Origin: Chloroflexota bacterium
Lineage (GTDB): Bacteria; Chloroflexota; Limnocylindria; Limnocylindrales; CSP1-4
Direction of reading: 5' to 3'
DNA length: 61,382 nt
NCBI GenBank assembly: GCA_017853275.1
Contig: JAFMJV010000012.1
Span: 1-61,382, forward strand
The notes under the pieces are model-generated. The model was not told the origin of the DNA. It made no database searches and saw only the letters and a list, made by a program, of their open reading frames with translations. Positions 59,174 to 61,382 of this stretch are shown here, one piece after another (position 1 is the first letter of the stretch; every line of letters begins with the position of its first letter). The position numbers were made by a program, and so were the translations under genes.

Positions 59174-61382
59174 TGTCGACCCATCGTCTGCCGTCGTTCG
59201 CCGGGGGCACGTTCGCAGCGGTCTTCCTGGCCCTGCTCGCGCTCCTCTTCGCGATCGTCCCCGGGCGGGCCGCCACCCCCGCCGCCACCACCACGACCTA
59301 CGCGGCCGGGGCCTACATCGTGGACATGGGCCAGTCGCCCCAGACCAAGGCGAACGCGCTCAAGCCCTACGGCTTCCTCTACCAGGTCCTCGCCAAGCGG
59401 AACCTCCCGGTCGACTGGGTGATCGCGGACGGCAAGGTCGGCGGCAACGCGGGCAACGGCAAGGCGGACGGCGTGGACTTCAGCGCATCCGTCCTCCCGA
59501 ACCGCACCGGATCGGCCACGTCCAAGACCTATCGCTCCAGCGCCTTCGTCATCCGCGCGGAGACCCTCGCGGATCCCGCCGCCAAGGCCGCCCTCGATGC
59601 ATGGCTCACCGCGAACCCGAGCGTGGTCGTGGACAAGCTGGCGACCGAGACCGACCTGCCGCTCTACCGCACGCTCACCTACTGGCCGCGCGCTGTCCTG
59701 GACGCGAAGAATGGCTCGATCGCCGCTGCCTACTTCCTGAACGCGGGCATCCCCAACGAGGCGCGGGCCTACACCTACAAGGACCCGGACGAGCTGACGG
59801 ACTGCGACGACGTCTACGTCATGCCCCATGCCGACCCCACCTGGGCATCCCACTCCGACCTTCTCGCGTTCAACCTCGGGGGCGGGGCGATCTGGACCGG
59901 CTGCCACGCGTTCAGCGTGCTCGAGAACCTGGACGACCCGAGCGACCCGGGGACCGACCCGGACATGAACTTTCTGACCACGAACGGCGCGGTCCCGGAC
60001 GGCAGCCACAAGGACGCCACGCCGCCGTATGCCTACCTCGAGGACGGGTCGGACCCGGGGATGCAGTTCCTCGGCATCACGGACGACGCTCACACCAACG
60101 GCTCGGAGCAGGTCTACCTGCCGGACAAGCTCAAGGGGAGCGAGTGGCGCGAGTCCACCACGGTCGTCTCCTTCGACCGCGACCAGTCGGATGTCGTGGC
60201 AGGGATCAAGAGCGACGGCCCCGCGGCGATCATCGCCTACGGCCGCGGCTTCGGCCTGGAGGACGCCGGCTGGGTCGTCACCGAGGCGGGCCACAGCCTG
60301 AACAAGGACGGCGACGCCGAGGATGTCGCCGCCCAGCGCGTCTTCTTCAACCTCATCCTCCTCAACGCCGGCGTGGACCGCGCAGCCCAGATCGACGCCG
60401 CCATCCCGGAGACGATCCCGCCGGGCGAGACCCTCCTCGAGCCGACCGTCCTCACCGGCAGCGCACCCTTCACCTATGCGTGGTCGGACACCTGCGGCGG
60501 CACCTTCGACGCCCAGACCGGCGAGACCGAGGACGGCGCGATCAGCACGACCTACACCGCGCCCGAGGTCTCGGAGGAGACGGACTGCCTGATCCGGCTC
60601 GTGATCACCGATTCCTGCGGCCGCGAGACGGTCGTCGCCTCGCCCACGACGATCGTCCCCGAGCCCGAGCTCACCCTGGACAAGTCCGCGGATGTCACCA
60701 CCTACGCCGCGGTCGATGACGTGATCACCTACACGTTCAGCGTGGAGAACACGGGGAACGTCGCGCTCACCGGTCCCGTCACCATCGACGACGACCTCAC
60801 GGACGACGAGACCTGCCCCGCCCTCACGACGATCGGGGACAACGACGCCGACCTCGACCCCGGCGAGATCCTCGAGTGCAGCGCCACCTACACGATCACC
60901 CAGGCAGACCTGGACGCGGGGTCGGTGGAGAACGCCGCCACGGCGGAGGCGGACGGAACGACGAGCAACGAGGACACGGAGACCGTCAGCGCCGACCAGA
61001 CCCCCGAGCTCACCCTCGACAAGTCCGCGGACGTCACGACCTACGCCGCGGTCGACGACGAGATCGTCTACACCTTCGACCTCGAGAACACCGGCAACGT
61101 CACCCTCACGGACGTGACGATCGAGGACCCGCTGCCCGGCCTCGGCACGCTCGACTGCGGGGACGACACCCTCCCCGTCGCGAGCCTCGCCCCGGGCGGG
61201 ACGATCAGCTGCAGCGCCACCTACACGGTGACCCAGGAGGACCTGGACGCCGGCTCCGTCGAGAACACCGCGACCGCGACCGGCACGGACCCCAACGATG
61301 AAGAGGTCGAGACGACGGACGACGAGACCGTCAGCGCCGACCAGACCCCCGAGCTCACCCTCGACAAGTCCGCGGACGTCAC
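59173..61382 (+). CDS. Large DUF11-repeat surface protein, 3' end outside the window
   Basis: At least 736 residues, still open at the window end. Signal peptide with LALLALLFAIVPGRAAT. Residues 45-420 form one domain: AYIVDMGQSPQTKANALKPY at the start, then DDVYVMPHADPTWASHSDLL, GGGAIWTGCHAFSVLENLDD and AIIAYGRGFGLEDAGWVVTE. The GCHAFS motif looks like a nucleophile elbow of a class I glutamine amidotransferase-like fold. Next comes a PKD-like segment (TGSAPFTYAWSDTCGG), then DUF11 repeats of about 113-115 residues, rich in Asp and Thr. Likely a cell-surface protein. Confidence 0.85.
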   Translation, partial: MSTHRLPSFAGGTFAAVFLALLALLFAIVPGRAATPAATTTTYAAGAYIVDMGQSPQTKANALKPYGFLYQVLAKRNLPVDWVIADGKVGGNAGNGKADGVDFSASVLPNRTGSATSKTYRSSAFVIRAETLADPAAKAALDAWLTANPSVVVDKLATETDLPLYRTLTYWPRAVLDAKNGSIAAAYFLNAGIPNEARAYTYKDPDELTDCDDVYVMPHADPTWASHSDLLAFNLGGGAIWTGCHAFSVLENLDDPSDPGTDPDMNFLTTNGAVPDGSHKDATPPYAYLEDGSDPGMQFLGITDDAHTNGSEQVYLPDKLKGSEWRESTTVVSFDRDQSDVVAGIKSDGPAAIIAYGRGFGLEDAGWVVTEAGHSLNKDGDAEDVAAQRVFFNLILLNAGVDRAAQIDAAIPETIPPGETLLEPTVLTGSAPFTYAWSDTCGGTFDAQTGETEDGAISTTYTAPEVSEETDCLIRLVITDSCGRETVVASPTTIVPEPELTLDKSADVTTYAAVDDVITYTFSVENTGNVALTGPVTIDDDLTDDETCPALTTIGDNDADLDPGEILECSATYTITQADLDAGSVENAATAEADGTTSNEDTETVSADQTPELTLDKSADVTTYAAVDDEIVYTFDLENTGNVTLTDVTIEDPLPGLGTLDCGDDTLPVASLAPGGTISCSATYTVTQEDLDAGSVENTATATGTDPNDEEVETTDDETVSADQTPELTLDKSADV
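60664..61382 (+). repeat. Tandem DUF11 coding repeats of 339 and 345 bases
   Basis: Copies start at 60664, 61003 and 61348 with the near-identical opening PELTLDKSADVTTYAAVDD. The third copy is cut by the window end. High DNA identity at the repeat start could cause assembly collapse, so the true copy number may be larger. Confidence 0.85.

Noticed and set aside
60664-61382. Regular repeats considered as a CRISPR array
   Set aside because: Units are about 340 bases, keep frame and encode DUF11 domains. No short repeats with unique spacers are present.

Overview
This window looks chromosomal and comes from a very GC-rich bacterium (roughly 70% or more by eye). Its genes are closely packed on both strands and many start with GTG or TTG. 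All four tRNA genes encode their CCA end. The gene mix (DICT-domain protein, SigK/RskA-type sigma/anti-sigma pair, Lhr next to a Nei2-type glycosylase, many small exported proteins with LprG/LppX-like or DUF3558-like character) fits a high-GC Chloroflexota lineage (Limnocylindria/Ellin6529-like) or, less likely, an actinobacterium. That placement is an inference from style, not from a marker gene. I saw no insertion sequence, integrase, phage gene or CRISPR array.

Layout. 1-9.5 kb: tRNA-His with a perfect hairpin behind it, a small orphan protein, BioY, an ABC-2 transporter pair, an EamA transporter, an exported protein, a class C beta-lactamase-fold hydrolase, a Tat-exported adenosine deaminase, a class III aminotransferase and tRNA-Arg. 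9.5-20 kb: a DICT-domain regulator, several exported proteins of unknown function, a PAP2 phosphatase, an orphan TRAP-type binding protein, a GT2 enzyme divergent from a rhomboid protease, and an ECF sigma/anti-sigma pair. 20-27 kb: an odd CysRS-tail/GT2-like fusion, then an MFS transporter, aldehyde dehydrogenase and nucleotidyltransferase-like protein in one coupled operon, an HpcH-type aldolase, tRNA-Lys and an SGNH lipoprotein. 27-32 kb: carAB behind a structured leader. 33.5-44.5 kb: a tightly overlapping seven-gene operon (two M16 proteins, a truncated PfkB-like protein, an AcuC/HDAC-type deacetylase, Lhr, a class II glutamine amidotransferase, Nei). 44-54 kb: GT87-like protein, a three-gene two-component operon, a degenerate MetE-like protein, a Lon-like protease, nucleoside hydrolase, P450 and tRNA-Asn. 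54-61.4 kb: exported and surface proteins, including a DUF6345 protein, ExoD and a large DUF11-repeat protein that runs off the end of the window.

Two features stand out. First, the 180-base carAB leader carries two copies of the PyrR-binding consensus, a 23-codon leader ORF whose stop overlaps the carA start, and a small hairpin that hides the carA ribosome-binding site: a candidate translational pyrimidine switch. Second, at least ten genes have a TANNNT hexamer ending 6-9 bases before their start codon, with no ribosome-binding site between, which predicts that leaderless mRNA is common in this organism. Genes inside operons instead start by ATGA/GTGA/TGATG overlap. The pattern was also used here to choose some start codons, and this is noted where it applies.
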